Position numbers and translations under genes: made by a program
The notes under the pieces: generated by a model
What the model saw: only the letters and a program-made list of their open reading frames with translations
The model's database searches: none
What the model was told of the DNA's origin: nothing
Part shown: in pieces, positions 7,823 through 7,928 of the stretch
Numbering within the stretch: position 1 is the stretch's first letter
Layout of the letters: each line of letters opens with the position of its first letter
Assembly (NCBI GenBank): GCA_023418535.1
Contig: JAEZZN010000102.1
Span: 1-7,928, forward strand
Source of the DNA: Bacillota bacterium
GTDB lineage: Bacteria; Bacillota_A; Clostridia; Tissierellales; Peptoniphilaceae
DNA: 7,928 nt
Direction: 5' to 3'

Positions 7823-7928
7823 TTGAAGTTAAGAAAATTAGTTGAATTTGTACCAGGTCTTAATCCTAGTAGGATAAATTCAAAAGATTTAGAAAAATAT
7901 AGTTTTTATGATAAAGAATCTTTTGAGA
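7823..7928 (+). CDS. N-terminus of a putative type I restriction specificity (S) subunit-like protein (3' end missing)
   Basis: Only the first 35 codons are inside the window, starting at TTG and open to the edge. The visible protein begins MKLRKLVEFVPGLNPSRIN and continues through KYSFYDKESFE. The opening pattern (a short helix, then Gly-Leu-Asn-Pro-Ser-Arg, then a Tyr-Asp...Phe-Glu stretch) resembles from memory the start of small HsdS/DNA-specificity-domain proteins in clostridia. Those proteins recognise DNA for type I restriction-modification enzymes or, when solitary, have no assigned role. With no target-recognition domain visible, the call is tentative. It has its own strong promoter, twin palindromes and ribosome binding site, and is separated from the ATP synthase operon by a terminator, so it is a distinct and probably regulated unit. 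No hsdM or hsdR gene is visible. Confidence 0.45.
   Translation, partial: MKLRKLVEFVPGLNPSRINSKDLEKYSFYDKESFE

Overview
The window is an AT-rich (by eye about 30-35% GC), gene-dense stretch of what looks like an anaerobic, low-GC Firmicute (Clostridia/Tissierellia-like). The clues are heavy AGA codon use, strong AGGAGG ribosome binding sites, the paired atpZ-atpI arrangement, and a sodium-type c subunit like those of Ilyobacter and Acetobacterium. The genus cannot be fixed from this window alone.

Layout. Positions 1-539 hold the 3' part of a haemolysin III/PAQR-family membrane protein gene, cut by the window edge. Positions 540-647 are a short intergenic region with a perfect 12-bp hairpin, a weak promoter candidate and the atpZ ribosome binding site. 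Positions 648-7558 are a complete, intact F1Fo ATP synthase operon in the order atpZ-atpI-atpB(a)-atpE(c)-atpF(b)-atpH(delta)-atpA(alpha)-atpG(gamma)-atpD(beta)-atpC(epsilon). Every gene is on the + strand, with overlaps or gaps of at most 38 bases. A hairpin terminator follows 8 bases after atpC. Positions 7559-7822 are a regulatory intergenic region with a near-consensus promoter flanked by two matching 20-bp palindromes. A TTG-started gene with a perfect ribosome binding site begins at 7823 and runs off the right edge; its first 35 residues resemble a small type I restriction specificity (S) subunit-like protein.

How the genes work together. Subunits a, b and c form the membrane Fo motor. 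Alpha, beta, gamma, delta and epsilon form the catalytic F1 head, central stalk and regulatory parts. AtpZ and AtpI are small membrane accessory proteins. Subunit c carries the full sodium ligand set (Q32, V63, E65, T66, T67, Y70, in Ilyobacter numbering), so the enzyme most likely couples ATP to Na+ rather than H+. Epsilon carries the complete ATP-sensing residue set known from Bacillus-type epsilon.

Most of the window is a conventional housekeeping operon. The less explained part is the 7700-7822 promoter with twin palindromes in front of the restriction-like gene. I see no clear evidence of a wholly new system.
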